Positions 23,136 through 35,100 of a stretch of DNA of 64,000 nucleotides are shown in pieces. Source of the DNA: Siderastrea radians (lineage: Eukaryota > Cnidaria > Anthozoa > Scleractinia > Rhizangiidae). The stretch covers positions 38,234,836-38,298,835 of the forward strand of contig OZ024897.1 of NCBI GenBank assembly GCA_964017195.1. Reading direction: 5' to 3'. A program made the translations under genes and the position numbers. The notes beneath the pieces are model-generated. The model had not been told where the DNA came from. It saw only the letters and a list, made by a program, of their open reading frames with translations, and ran no database searches. Position 1 is the stretch's first letter. Every line of letters begins with the position of its first letter.

Positions 23136-23650
23136 CAGGCCCGTAGGCAGGTTTTTCTGAGCGTGTGAGTGCTGAAGGCGCTTACAGATGAGCGCCGGAG
23201 GCGCGAGATACTAGGGGGGTCTGATGAAGGAAATTTTGAAAAATTGCGTTGTCTGAGACTGCATTTCGTGCGTTTTGAAGGCCGTTACATACAGAATCAG
23301 ACAGTCAAGGTCAAACGTGAAAAAATCAATGCTTACCTAAAATTTCTAGTTCGAAATAGATTTTGGGCTTAATTTTTTAGTAGTGTGCCAAGCGCAAGGC
23401 TCCTTCTCTTCTGGGCAAGCAAATCTACTACTTCGCCCAGATTAATGTCTGTCTCGTCATGCATGTGCATCAAGGCCAGCGAAGACAGCCTCGACTCCAT
23501 TGAGCCATGCTAACTCTGTTGTACATGTGCAGCCGTCTTAGGGCACTTGCGCTCCTTTGACATTCGCAGCTGGTGGCTGGAGTTGTGCAGCAAATCTTCA
23601 CAAGGACATATAGATTCCTCCGGCAATTTAATTTAATGCTACGATCACAT
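23136..23650 (-). mobile_element. hAT transposase 3'-end relic
   Basis: Minus strand. The segment 23369-23650 encodes, in two frames, the C-terminus of a hAT/TTF-finger transposase: TSCECQRSASALRRL (the dimerisation core) then, after a frameshift near 23500, LALMHMHDETDINLGEVVDL, ending at a stop near 23369. The following noncoding sequence ends in CCTGCCTACGGGCCTG on the minus strand, consistent with a hAT terminus at 23136. The N-terminal DNA-binding part and catalytic core are absent. Confidence 0.7.
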
Positions 23651-23924
23651 AGCGGACAGAAAATGAAAACGGTTCATTTTAATTGATTTTCATTCATACC
23701 TCAAACTAAACATTGAGCAAATCAGGACACAATTACTACAGTTAGCTTTTGAAATGACTTGCTTTCTTTTGAATCGCCAGTCTTCAATAAACGGACATTC
23801 GTGGCCCGTGGGGGGTGGGGAGGGGAGGGTGCTGTGCGTACGCACCCGTCGCACCAACTGATCAGGTCCGTGGTATTCAGACTTATACCTTCTACTGCCG
23901 ATTTACCACTCACTTGACTCTGAG

Positions 23925-24002
23925 GTTGTCTGCTCAGGTTGTCGAAACGTTACCACAAACAGTCCTTACCGAGACTACACTAACCCAGACGATCATACTT
24001 TA
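23925..24002 (+). repeat. Half copy of the 22.2-kb MITE
   Basis: CTCAGGTTGTCGAAACG, ACAAACAGTCCTTA and CCAGACGATCATACTT match the right arm of the element at 22179-22424. Confidence 0.75.
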
Positions 24003-24089
24003 CCGACTTACAAAGGTCAGGTCTCACTCTGGCCAGCCAAAAGCAGTCCACGCGACCAGCTTAAACATGAAGTAACCAGGAGAATTTCT

Positions 24090-24312
24090 ATTCCCCCTTT
24101 ATGTATGTATGATGGGATGCTAGACCATCGCAGGGTATCCCCAGTATTTTGTTAGGATTCTGTGACTGTCGCCGCTACCCATTTATACACCAAAGTGCAG
24201 AACGAGAAAGTTGGACCAATGTTTGGTCTAAAGAAACAACGCAATGGAAGAGACGAAGAGAAAACCACAGGCCTTCAAGTCAAAAGTCCGTTGCGCTCAC
24301 GCCTTAGACTAC
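24090..24312 (-). repeat. Degenerate tRNA-derived SINE
   Basis: GATGCTAGACCATCGCAGGGT, TACCCATTTATACACC and GTCTAAAGAAACAACGCAATGG match in order the element at 56340-56520, which has a clearer tRNA-like head. Confidence 0.55.
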
Positions 24313-24350
24313 TAGATTAGTGTAGAATACGAGAAATCTCTCCTTCTGCC

Positions 24351-24659
24351 CGAGCAAAAAGAACACGTGGACGCGCGTGAAGGTCGGCTGCCGCGTGGAA
24401 ATGTGACGCGCGTGCGGTGAGCTACAATGAAGTACACGCGTGTCACGTCTCCAGGGGTGAATTGCATAAAAACCTAACGCCAGGCGTAACTGCTAACGCC
24501 AGACGTTAAAACGGTTACTTTGGCTGGTGTGAATGTCTGACGTTAAAACGTTACGCTGGACGTTGAGTTTTATACAACTCACTCCAGGATAGGCTTCTGT
24601 GACTTCTGTTTCCACGTGGAAGCCGACTTTCGCGTGAATTCGCATGTTCTCCTCGCTCG
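24351..24659. repeat. Outer TIR element hosting a nested MITE
   Basis: Outer arms: CGAGCAAAAAGAACACGTGG … GGTCGGCTGCCGCGTGGAAA at the left pair with TTTCCACGTGGAAGCCGACT … AGAACATGCG complement … CTCGCTCG at the right. The arms are interrupted in the middle by a second, unrelated palindromic element. Confidence 0.7.
24449..24590. repeat. Nested MITE (GAGTTGCATAAAAC family)
   Basis: TCCAGGGGTGAATTGCATAA at the left pairs with TTATACAACTCACTCCAGGA at the right, with TAACGCCAGACGTTAAAACG-type inner arms. The same family recurs at 47511-47645. Confidence 0.85.
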
Positions 24660-26987
24660 ATTAAACCTGAGCGGAAGGAGGGAGTGTTCGGTAAGGCTGG
24701 TGTCCCTTCACAAACCAAGTATCTGAAAGTAAATTGAATCAGAGGGCCAATGAGGTCAAAGATTCTATTCCTCTCTCAACAATTTCAGTTTAATTCATTG
24801 TTTCAAGGTCCTCATATGATTCGTCACAATTGAAATAAATACTAGTGTTGAGAGTCTCTATCACTTTGTTATGTACAAGCTAAATCTGCAAATGAACCGA
24901 CAGTATTTTAAACAGGAATCCTCGTAGTCAGCTAACAGTTGTCAACAAAGATGTTGCTAGGCAACAGGGCGCATTCTCATATCGCCTTGCTGAGTCTGTT
25001 ACAGTGGTCGTGAACTCGAGTGCAACTTGTTGTTTAATAACAAGTTGGTTAATAAGAATGCTTCCTCGTGAAATCATCCCCAAGACAACGTCTCATCCCT
25101 AGCATCAAACTGATGTATGCATAATCTGTTTAAGAAAACACTCAACTACAGTGATTAGCATTAACCACTAATTATTCTACAGATGGTTTGCATTATTGTT
25201 TGAATTATTGTTTTTAGCACATACCTGGTGTGCTACTGCTTAAACTCAGAACACCAAAATATTCTAAGAATGTTGACAGTAACGAATAATGCAAGATTTT
25301 GTAATGGCAAGAAACTGCATGGCAATAAAATGGTTTCCATCAATAATGGCAGGAGCTTGAATCTGATTTGTCACAGCACAATTAACATTCCAAGGAATAT
25401 TTTAAGGGGTCACATTGACACATTTCTGTGTTCATCTGGCTTGACTATCCCTTGAGAAGGGATGCTCAAAGACAAGAAGAAATTTGACTGACATTAATTG
25501 TAAGAACTACATGTATTGGAAACTATACAAGTGTTTTTTTTTCTATTTGACACAAAATAAATACTAAATATAAATAACAAACAAAAAAGTTACAAAGCAA
25601 AAACATATCAAACAGTCAAATAAAACATAAATTCCCCAAATAATGGAGGCCAAGTCATTAATTTTGGAAAAATACAGCCAAAATATTAATTGAATTTACT
25701 TAATCTGACTGCTTCCCTGACATATTTGATAAGCTTAGCACTTTATTAAATTGACATATATATTAATTACTGGTATCATTTGTTAGCAAAGAGTGATTTG
25801 ATAAAAACTGTGAAAATAAATCTAGTGTTATGTCACATTATTAGAATTCCATTGTTTCAAAATTCCCCCCCAAAAATCTTTGTAAATAATATTCTGGCAA
25901 AACCTACCATAACTGATTACACTGATTTTCAAGGTTCTTTCATCAAATTAATTATTAATTTCATTCGTTAAAAAATGCATCAATTCATTCAATCCTAAAA
26001 AAATAATAATAATAATGAACACTTACTGAAATGAGTATCTATTTCAGACCTACACTAGAAAGATACAATTTACATAATAAATATAATTGTGAATATGCAA
26101 AAACCTGTGAAACAATTATCGGTAAATATTTCTTAGGCCTTCGAGAAATCTATTAGGTCAAGTTGACTTTGTATTAAGTTCAATTTGACTAAACCTGAGC
26201 AGATGGAGGAACTGTTTATAGTCCAAGATCAGTGTGCAGTCATGAGCCAAGTATCTGAATGTCACTGAATTGGAGGGCCACAGAGGTAAAATTCACAATT
26301 CGAATTTCAGCATCAAGAAATCCATGAGCTCATATTGATTTTGTGTTAAGTTCAATTTTCAAGAGTTTGAGTTAACTTTCAGAATATCAGTAGGAAGTGA
26401 TCCTAATTCAGTGTGAAAGTTAACTGATAAAATTATGCCTAACTGTAAGTAATAACATAGGTGGTTTTATCTTTGTAACTTGAAACCAAATTCAAAGTTA
26501 CAAATTCCCTGGTCCAATTGGTTGGGACAGCCATAAACAAACTGCGAGGTTAAGAAAGACAGTCCCATGGAATTTCATTACATACCATTAAGTTATACCT
26601 CCACTTCACTACAGAGTACACCACTGTTTTAAAGACTCCCTTGTTGTCACAAGACCTCCCCATGATTTAGTTTAAGGGTATTTAAACTCCTCTACTCACA
26701 CATGCCTCAGATACCACATTTCACACAAGCCAATACCTGTCACCTAGGCTAATATGTGCTAGAAAGGGAAAGGATCAGGAGTAAACAGATCTTCCCTTGG
26801 TGTCTCATAATAATTATTAATTCATGAATAAACTTAATGTTTTCACATAATTATTGTCTAATAAATAACTAAGAAGTTTAATGACAAATTTGCTGAATTA
26901 TTTATATTTCATGTGTGCAATTGTGATTGCAGCTGACACAACTTATAAAATTCTAGTCCTGTAAATAATATTTTTTTGTGACATGTG
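24660..26987. other. AT-rich intergenic region
   Basis: No gene recognised on either strand and no clear inverted or tandem repeat by eye. Confidence 0.45.
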
Positions 26988-27877
26988 CAGTGTTCTCCTT
27001 ATCAGGCGGTAACCGGTAAAATTTACCGCTTGTAGCACCACTTGTTACCGGTTAGAACCACATACTAAGGCCTGGATTAGAAACATCCAACAGTTTTGGA
27101 TTGTGAAAAGATTTATTATTGGATTGAATTATGAAAAGTGTTATCATCTCGACGTTTCTAAGTTCATTAGATAATAATCTAATCTCCTGAACGTTTCTCC
27201 GCACGTTTCTACCATCGTAAGATGTTAGTCGTTACTATCTTTTTAACGTTTCTCCATATGTTAGTACCTTCCTAAGGTATTAGTCTTCTCGCCATTTTCC
27301 GTGCGATCGATAGTATGTTCGTCAGTGTTGGTCTTTTCTTCTCGACTTTTCATTTCTCCGTACGTTAGAACATTTGAAAAATATTATTGTTATCTTCTCG
27401 ACGTTTGTCCATGTGTTAGTGTATTCGTAATTGAGATGTTGTTAGTTGTATCTCTTTGACACTTCTTCGTACATGCATAGTGTTATCTTCTTGACGTTTA
27501 TCTGTATGTTGGTTTGTTCAGGTTTGTTCGTTAGTTGCTGTTAGTATTGAATCTTCTTGAAGATCTTAGTTAGAGCCTTTGTAAGGAGTTTGGCTTATCT
27601 TCTAGGTGTTTCTCCACACGTTGTTGAGGTTGCTTTAAACTTTTTCTTCTCGACGTTTATCTGTACATCAATACGTTCCTTGTAACAGGAATCGCAAACG
27701 TCAAGCGTTTTGTAGGGTTCTCGAAACGTGTTCGAGCCTATTGTCGTGCAGCAACATTCCGGGTCTCATCACGACACTGCCACTTCAGGGTTATGGTAGA
27801 AAAGTAGTTCAACAGAGCTGCTTTACCGGTCTAAAAAACTGACTTACCTGTCACCCTGAAAACTAGGGAGAACACTG
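26988..27877. mobile_element. CAGTGTTCTCC element with internal minisatellite (copy 1)
   Basis: 890 bp. Starts CAGTGTTCTCC and ends GGAGAACACTG, flanked on both sides by CATGTG (26982-26987, 27878-27883). Near the left end lies a conserved palindromic block (ACCGGTAAAATTTACCGCTT). The middle consists of degenerate repeats of about 45 bp around TTCTCGACGTTTCTCCGTAC and a following TTAGT. The right end has AGACCGGTAAAGC on the complement. No transposase, so nonautonomous. Copy 2 lies in the serpin at 49521-50245, in the opposite orientation. Confidence 0.88.
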
Positions 27878-28565
27878 CATGTGAATTTGCGGTTTCGAAG
27901 ACAATGCTTATTTTCTATCAACTGTACAGTGCCTTCCAAAAAAAACAATTTCTGGACCTGAAAATGCCCTAGAATGCATTTTTGGGGATGCATATTTTAA
28001 AAATTTTCCAGGGTAGGCCCCAACCCTCCCTCAGCAAGTGGGGAAACCACCTCTTGTACCCTCCCCAATATGGCTGCACTGAGGCACCGCGAGGGTACTC
28101 TGGCTACTTTCATTAATTATTTCCACCTGCTACTTTTTGAGTTTTTGAAAACCTTGACTTGTCAGATTGCCATTACTCTACCATAAATATTAAATAATTA
28201 CCTCACTGCTCACTTCCGTAAATAAAATAACTCTGACTAACTTCATTATAGACTAACCACTCCAATGCTGGCCTATTTTCGTGGAATTTAGAAGTTGGGA
28301 AAATTGCATAATAATGGCTGACACAGTTTTAACATGAAAAATTTTCATATTTGATCACTCACATATATAGCTGATAAAAGCTTTTACATAACACCAGTCC
28401 ATAAAAGCCACATGAAAATAAAAGGCATTAGGGTAACTCTAACTATTAACATAAATTTTACAATGTGATTCATATCTATTTATACACTGATAAGACCAAT
28501 TTGAACATACAGTGTACCTGAACATTCAACTTGACAAAAAAGTAAGCCACCACAGACAACAAACT
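27878..28565. other. 3' flank of XKR gene 2
   Basis: Noncoding sequence downstream of the minus-strand XKR2 stop; the part next to 28566 is presumably 3' UTR. No clear polyadenylation signal or other gene recognised. Confidence 0.4.
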
Positions 28566-31500
28566 TTACAACCACTCAGATTTCCGGTACATGGACTGGG
28601 TGCTGTGAATTATTCCATTACTTGCTGGATGATGGGTAGCAATTTCTGCTACATGTGCATCACTTTCTCTAGATCTCATGCGGGGCAAAATATCTACATC
28701 CATTGGAAACCTTCCATGTGCTTGCACGCGTGCCTGTGTATTTCTTCTAGGGTCATAATAAGGTCTTTCTCGGACAGCAAATGAATATCTGTCTTCATTT
28801 TCTTCAACACTTTCATATTTGGTTTGAATTTCACAACAACAGCACCAGCAAATTGTAATGCGTTGGTTCTCTTCCATGTTCAGTTGTGTTTTCTTAACAC
28901 AAATTCCCTTCACTGGAAGACTTGGATGGTAGAAGCGGTAATACGAAATCATGCTTAGGAGTCCAATTGCAAAACCTCCCCACACAATGCTAAGTGCAGC
29001 AACTTCAATGTCACCATAAAGGGTCCTAAATGGATACCACATCACAATAAACACTGTATTCTCACACAGCATTATCACATAGTAAGGAATAGCTCGGATA
29101 CGTGTCATCCCATCTTTGATGTTGAAGAAACAAAAGATGTAAACAAAACCAATCACAGAGTCAAACAGATACTCACGACATAAATGATTTCTTCCATTTT
29201 CATCGACGCAAAAATGAGTTTGCTGGCACACAAGCCAACCTGTCATCACAAACCAATGAGCTGCCATGGCAACAAACAACCAAGTGGTGTAGTAAGAAGC
29301 AAATAGCACCAAAGCTACCACGCGAGACGCTACCATACACATGCGCCAGACAATCTGAAGAAAAAAGCCAATCCATGACATGTTGGCACCTGCTCCCATT
29401 AAATCTCTCAGAGCTTTGGCATATGCTACAATTGCCCAAGCAAGCGATACTAGTGAGCTGCCAGCAGCAAGGGCTGTAAACAGGTCACTCTCAATGTCAA
29501 ACCTTCTGTTGTAAGCCATGATGAAAAGCTGAAGAACCAGCTGAGGTGCAGATTCTAAGAAGCATTCAAACAGTCTTAACATGCTTAGGTCTCTCCATTC
29601 CGCAAGGTATGCCTCATAATCACTATCAGTGGAATTTTCCTGACGAGTGCGCCATCCAGCTTTGATGACCCGCCAATACCTAATTAAAACATAAGAGAGT
29701 TACACAGAGAATGGTTTTATGGTTATCACCCAATGCAATGCTGGAATGAAGCCTGCACACTAATGTCTCTATAACTGCTTGCTATTGCATGTACATGTAC
29801 AACTTCTCTTCCTGATGCAATGAGAAAACAGAGTGACACATCTATGCCCAGGCCATAAGGAATGGGAGATTTGAAGACCTTCGTTTGCTTCCGGAAGGTG
29901 GAGGGACTTTGAGGAACCCCAAATTATAAAACATAGGCACGCAATGCGCGCAGAGCCAATGACGTTTTGTTTCACAATACAGTGAAATTTATCCTGACAA
30001 CCTATGGGTTTTTACACCCCTTGTAAGTCCCACCCTAACCCCTCAACCTGCGTTCCCCCCCCCCTCCTCCCACCAAATAAACTTGCGGTTATCCACTATA
30101 AAACCTGGTAATGATTGAGCAACGTGACTACGTGACAGTTAATTATAGCGTGACATAAAATTGCAGGTGAAGTAAAGAAAGCTCTCTGTTTCACTGTTCT
30201 TCAAAAACAACATAAACAAAAGCAACTCACCGTCCAAAATATTGCATGCATAATTTAGGCAAAAATCAGTGGAAAGTTAACAATTTTACTTCAGAAATAA
30301 AATGTAAGTTTCAGTTGAACCTTTTATTTTCCTACTTCTACCAGTGAATATCCATTTACATTTTCAGAGCTCAAGGACGGTCAACTTTTGATGGGGTTTT
30401 TTGACATTCTGTGTGATTTGTATGACACACGACTCGCTTTGCTTTGTTTGATTTGTTGGCTTTCAAACGTTTCAGTTTGGCTATTAGTATTTGTCTTTTG
30501 TCTTTTTTGCTACGCAAATTGACCAAAGCGAGTTTACATTTGTAAATTTCCCACAGTATAAAGTTATTTTTAGCTCACGTGTTTATTTTGGGTTCAACCT
30601 ACAGCCTAATAAATTTCATTTGCTTTGCCTTCCAACAGTATGAAAATGTTCAAATTCAGCTCGCTCTTACAAACCCTGGTCGCTTTCCAGTCTCAGTAAA
30701 TATTTGTCTCGTATTCCAATCGACTCATACAAGCTGGTTGGAAATCAAAATATTGTGAGTCCGTCTTACGTATAATTTCTGATGTGCTTTTTCGGGAATT
30801 TTGTATCGCGGCTAAGTCAGCGCAAATATACTCAAATTAAACCTCAAGTCACAAAACAGCACATTCAAAGCAATTCACACCTTCGTAGTTCACACCTTTT
30901 TCAGTTTACGTCTGATTTAACTGTTTTTGCTTTGCAGCAGAACACAAAAACTCACGAAAAACAGGAAGTCGATTGAGTTGATTCGCTGCAGTCGTAACGT
31001 TCTATTCATACCAAATCTCAACTTGGCGAGTCCGTCTTGTGTATAATTTCTGGTGTTTAATTTGTGCCACAGCTAAGTAAATGCTGGACTACAAAGTGAA
31101 TAAAATCCTGCCAAACCTGAAGTACACAAAACAGCGCATTCGAAGTAACATTAAACAGTTCCTGTTGATCGAGATCACTTCAAATCCCGGGGGTCGCACG
31201 CCCATATAAGCTGTATGGGCATGTGCTGCGGTGTGTCCCGGTGGCACACCCCCACTCAATATCTCACAAGATAACCCCCACTGGCCTCACAGACGAAGAC
31301 GGCGCCGTTCTTTTAGGTTTTGATGATATTAGCCATAACTAAAAACTATAAAAGCCACCACCCCCTCTTCCCGGGGGGGGGGGGGGGTAATTAAATATCA
31401 TGACGTTTTGATTCTTATCGGTACGTAAGTCGTTCCAAATCGAGTTGATTGACAAACGAAAAGTCTTGGAAACTTAACACGTACCTTTGGTCAGTGAAAA

Positions 31501-31969
31501 TTCTAATCTTATTACTATCTGGAGAAGAAATAAAAAGCCAGTCTCACCTCCAAAGCGGACCCAACTGAAAAAGATGCAACAGATACGTGCGCCAGTCGTG
31601 CTTTTCGCTGTCCTCGTAAAACCACTTAGCAGAGAAAACTTGCATTACAATCGAGGATAGAATAACAAATCCGAAAGTCAAAGCGAACCATACATAAGAG
31701 CCATCGACAAAGTACAGCACAGAGACCACTATGTCGGATGTTGTGTCGGCGACAAATGTCAAGATTGAAGCAATGGCGAAAAGATCCCATATTATGTGAA
31801 CTGTTTGCGACTCGATCTGATGATACTGATGCGGTGGCTGCCGAGAAGCAGCTAGATCCGTTTCATCCAGGTGATGAGTTCCATTCGGTGTTAAACTTCC
31901 GTTTAAATTTTCGTTTATTTCGATGCTCGAAGGATTTACGATCACGACGTTGCTAGAACTGTCCGACAT
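28566..31969 (-). CDS. XK-related protein 2 (XKR scramblase-like)
   Basis: Two coding exons: exon 1 31969-31548 (ends TGGAG|GTGAGA) and exon 2 29679-28566 (acceptor TTAG). Together they give 511 residues with a phase-2 intron at the same codon as in XKR gene 1, right after LGPLWR. Two membrane segments lie in exon 1 (DLFAIASILTFVADTTSDIV; YVWFALTFGFVILSSIVMQV). Exon 2 has WRDLSMLRLFECFLESAPQL, further membrane segments, and YYRFYHPSLPVKG. A WCCCC cluster sits near residue 419, matching XKR1. The cytosolic tail is short, so the length is normal for XKR proteins. Core identity to XKR1 is high across all membrane segments, while the tails are unrelated. Likely a multi-pass plasma membrane protein with a role in lipid scrambling; that role is inferred. 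Confidence 0.92.
29925..31345. repeat. 1.4-kb interspersed repeat, copy in XKR2 intron
   Basis: Starts ACATAGGCACGCAATGCGCGC, then AGAGCCAATGACGTTTTGTT and ACCTATGGG. It shares long blocks in the same order with 53043-54797 and 54797-56255, for example TTAACAATTTTACTTCAGAA and TTGTGTATAATTTCTG. Coding potential not seen. It fills most of the single XKR2 intron. Confidence 0.8.
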
Positions 31970-32141
31970 TTTGCGTAGGAATGAAGCTGAATGAGAATGG
32001 CTCTCATGACCGCAAAGTACTGGGAACTAATGATAGCATCCAACATGGCAGCCAAGGCGCCAAAGTTGTCGTTGTCGTTGCAAAGATGTGAATAGAGCAT
32101 TGTTTGCGTCCACATCGACGAAAAGGAATATTTAAACCGAA
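31970..32141. promoter_or_regulatory. Divergent promoter, XKR2 / IQANK1
   Basis: Only 172 bp separate the ATG of XKR2 (minus) from the ATG of the IQANK1-like gene (plus), so both 5' UTRs and core promoters must lie here or overlap. I see no clear TATA box. Co-regulation is inferred from spacing only. Confidence 0.55.
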
Positions 32142-35100
32142 ATGCCTCCAAAGAAGGCATCTCCTGCAACCAAAGCGGCCCCTAAAACCACCACGCAGAA
32201 GCCTGCAGCTGGCAGGACTGCTGCTAAACCAGGGGCAAAGAAGCCTGGCACAACAGCTGCCAAACCAGTTGGTGGCGGTAAGGGGGCTCCAGTGAAGAAA
32301 GGCAGCACATCTCGAACTAAAGGACAAGCTAAAGGAAAGGAAAACAATGCGAAGGCACAGGTACTTAGAGTGAGTTATTGTAGTATTAAAGTTGATTTCC
32401 AGTCCGTACTGCGCAGGCTCAGCCTCGAATTGTTTGTGAGCCTCACATGATGGAATGTAAGGAAAAAAGATAGCTAATTTATGAAATAGAGTGCATGTTT
32501 GGAGCTGTACAAAAATTTTTCCACATTGGCAAACTAAAGTAGACTTAAATACCTCGTCATTTTCAGAAGAATCTTCCTGCAACACACACCATGTTCCTCG
32601 TGCTCGATAGCAACTGCTGGGCACTATGACACGGGCAGGCATTTCTTCCTGTTTCCCGTAAACAAAACCTAGTACATGTACACGCCAAGATGTCATCTTG
32701 TCCTGGCCGCACGGCCACCTCAACGTCTCTTTCTTCAATTTCATCGGGAATAAAGCTCACATCCATGATGGCAGGAGACAAAAATTGTAATTTAACTTTA
32801 TGTAAGACATCACAAATTGGTACATTTCATAAAGTCGTACATGACGTAAGTAGTTTCTCAAAACAAAAAACCAAAACAAACCGTTGAGCCTACGCAGTAC
32901 GGACTGGAAATCAACTTTGATGACAATGGACAGTTAATTATGGTAAATTACCTGCATGTTTCCATGGCAACATGTACCTTAAACTTGTGTACTTCATTCT
33001 TTCTTAGGTGATAAGATCACCAAAGTATAAGAATTTCTTTCGTGTCTTATGGGCGACTGTCAGCAATAATATTATTATTATTGATCATTACAGTGCATTT
33101 GCAGTGCTTTTGAAAAACGAAACTGATAATTTTCATTTTGTTGCTTACCAATAAATCTAGTTTGCCGTACTGTGTATGTATGTCACCTGTCTGAATTTCA
33201 AAGCAAGTCAAGTTGCAATTCCAGACAGTTTGCATTTCTCTATCACAATTTTGAGGACCAGCTTGCTTGTCCTCCTGTTGCTGGTAAGAATTTACCCAAG
33301 CCAAGCACCACCTCATTGTGTAGGCCAATCAGAAACAAATAGAGGAATTTTTATAAACTTACATGACATAATTGTAACAGTTCAGGCATAAAAATAGCCA
33401 GTCCATGACAAAATTACAGACAGGGAATTGGTCCATGGACTGGTTATTATATAATCACCATCTCTGTTTATTAGGGAAGTGTTTCATGACATGGCATGAA
33501 AACCACATTTCAAACACTGAATGGGTGGACTATTGTTCCCTTACTGCTCAGTCCTCTCGCGTCTGAGAAAGGAGTTTCGAGTGGTCTTTGCAAGCATGCA
33601 AGTACAGCTTTTTTCTGTAATCATGAGCATTCAAGACATACTTTGAAGAAAAAAAGCTACATTTAGCAGTGGGTGAACAATGAGCACTTGGGAAAATTTT
33701 TGCTAACAGCAAAATAGTAAGTGTTACACTCAAAACGTACATGAAGAGTTATTATTTTGTGTGTTTTTAAGTCTTGTAACAACTCTAACTTGACCCTCGA
33801 CCAACCCACTTTCACGGGAGGGAAGGCGTTGGGAAATGAAACATTTTATGGGGATGTCCTTATGTCATACTGGACATTTGGTCCAGTCCTTAAATTTCAT
33901 GTAGTTTTCATTTACTGTGTTTTGTGCCTCTCAATATCAATTAAATTACAATTCTCTTCCTTACACAAGCAGTTTTGATGGTGGCTGTTTATGAATTCAT
34001 CTCACAAAACATGGGGACTGCTTTGAGTGACATGGGAGCATTCCAGTGACCTTTCACAAGAATCAGAGCACTTGCAATAATTTTGTACAAACAAGTGTTA
34101 TCGAGCACCTTTCAAAATTTGTGAGCAGTTTGAGCAGAAGCCAAATAAGTGACCTGATTCAATACCCTTTCAAGACTGTAAGTTGCTTTTTGGCCTTCAT
34201 TCCATTCACCATACCATAACTGTACTGCTTTGATTGACACAAAACCCTTACTTCTGAAGGATAAAGGAAAGAAGTGGAGTAGGCAGGATGAATCTGCTGT
34301 GATAATACAGAAATACACCAGACGACACCTTGCTAAAAAGGAACTAGAGAAGAAAAGAAAAGAGAAACAGGAATATGAAGAGTTAATGGATAAAATTCAA
34401 AAGGAGGTTGGTTATTTTAATTGAAGGGCCCAGTGGAAAAAGGGTGTAAGTGATGATTGCAGGTTGAAAATCTTAATTGGTGCTATTTAGCTGAACATTG
34501 GCACACAGGCTGGTTTTCCTGTAAGGAACATTGTTGTGCAGTTATTTCTTGACCTGAGAGCTTCAATTTGAAGAATTAGCGTATTACTTTTGCTTAAAAC
34601 TGACACAAAGAAAACAACAGGTCCGCGGATTCTAGGTTGAATTCCTTTTAGTTCAGGCAAAGAACAAAAGAAATCATTCATGCTTCACTTGAGCGAGTTC
34701 AGTTTAACAAAACTTTTCACGCAAAAGTAATACTGTAATTCCTCAAATTTTAGATCTCAGGTCAAGAAATGAGTGTGCGACAGTGTTCCTCACACGAAAA
34801 CCAGCCTGTGTGCCAATGTTCAGCTGAATAGGAGGAATTTCATTCTTAACCACAAATCATCACTTACGCCCTTTTTCCACCGGGCCCTTCAATTTATTGT
34901 TGTTGTTTTTACAGATGTCTTGCATTCCCACGATTTGAAATCTGACAGAAAACTTGATTTTAATGTTCTTTATTATAATAGAAAAATGAGTAACACTAAT
35001 GAACAGGTGCCCAAACTTGTTAATATCCAAATGACAGGTTTTCAAGTCCTCCTCAGTGGGTTTACATCTGAAAAGTCAGGACTGAGTTTGATAGAGGTGG

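Noticed and set aside
32004..32744. 246-codon open frame on the minus strand
   Set aside because: It is antisense to IQANK1 exon 1 and the divergent promoter and crosses an end of the TIR element at 32388; no family resemblance.
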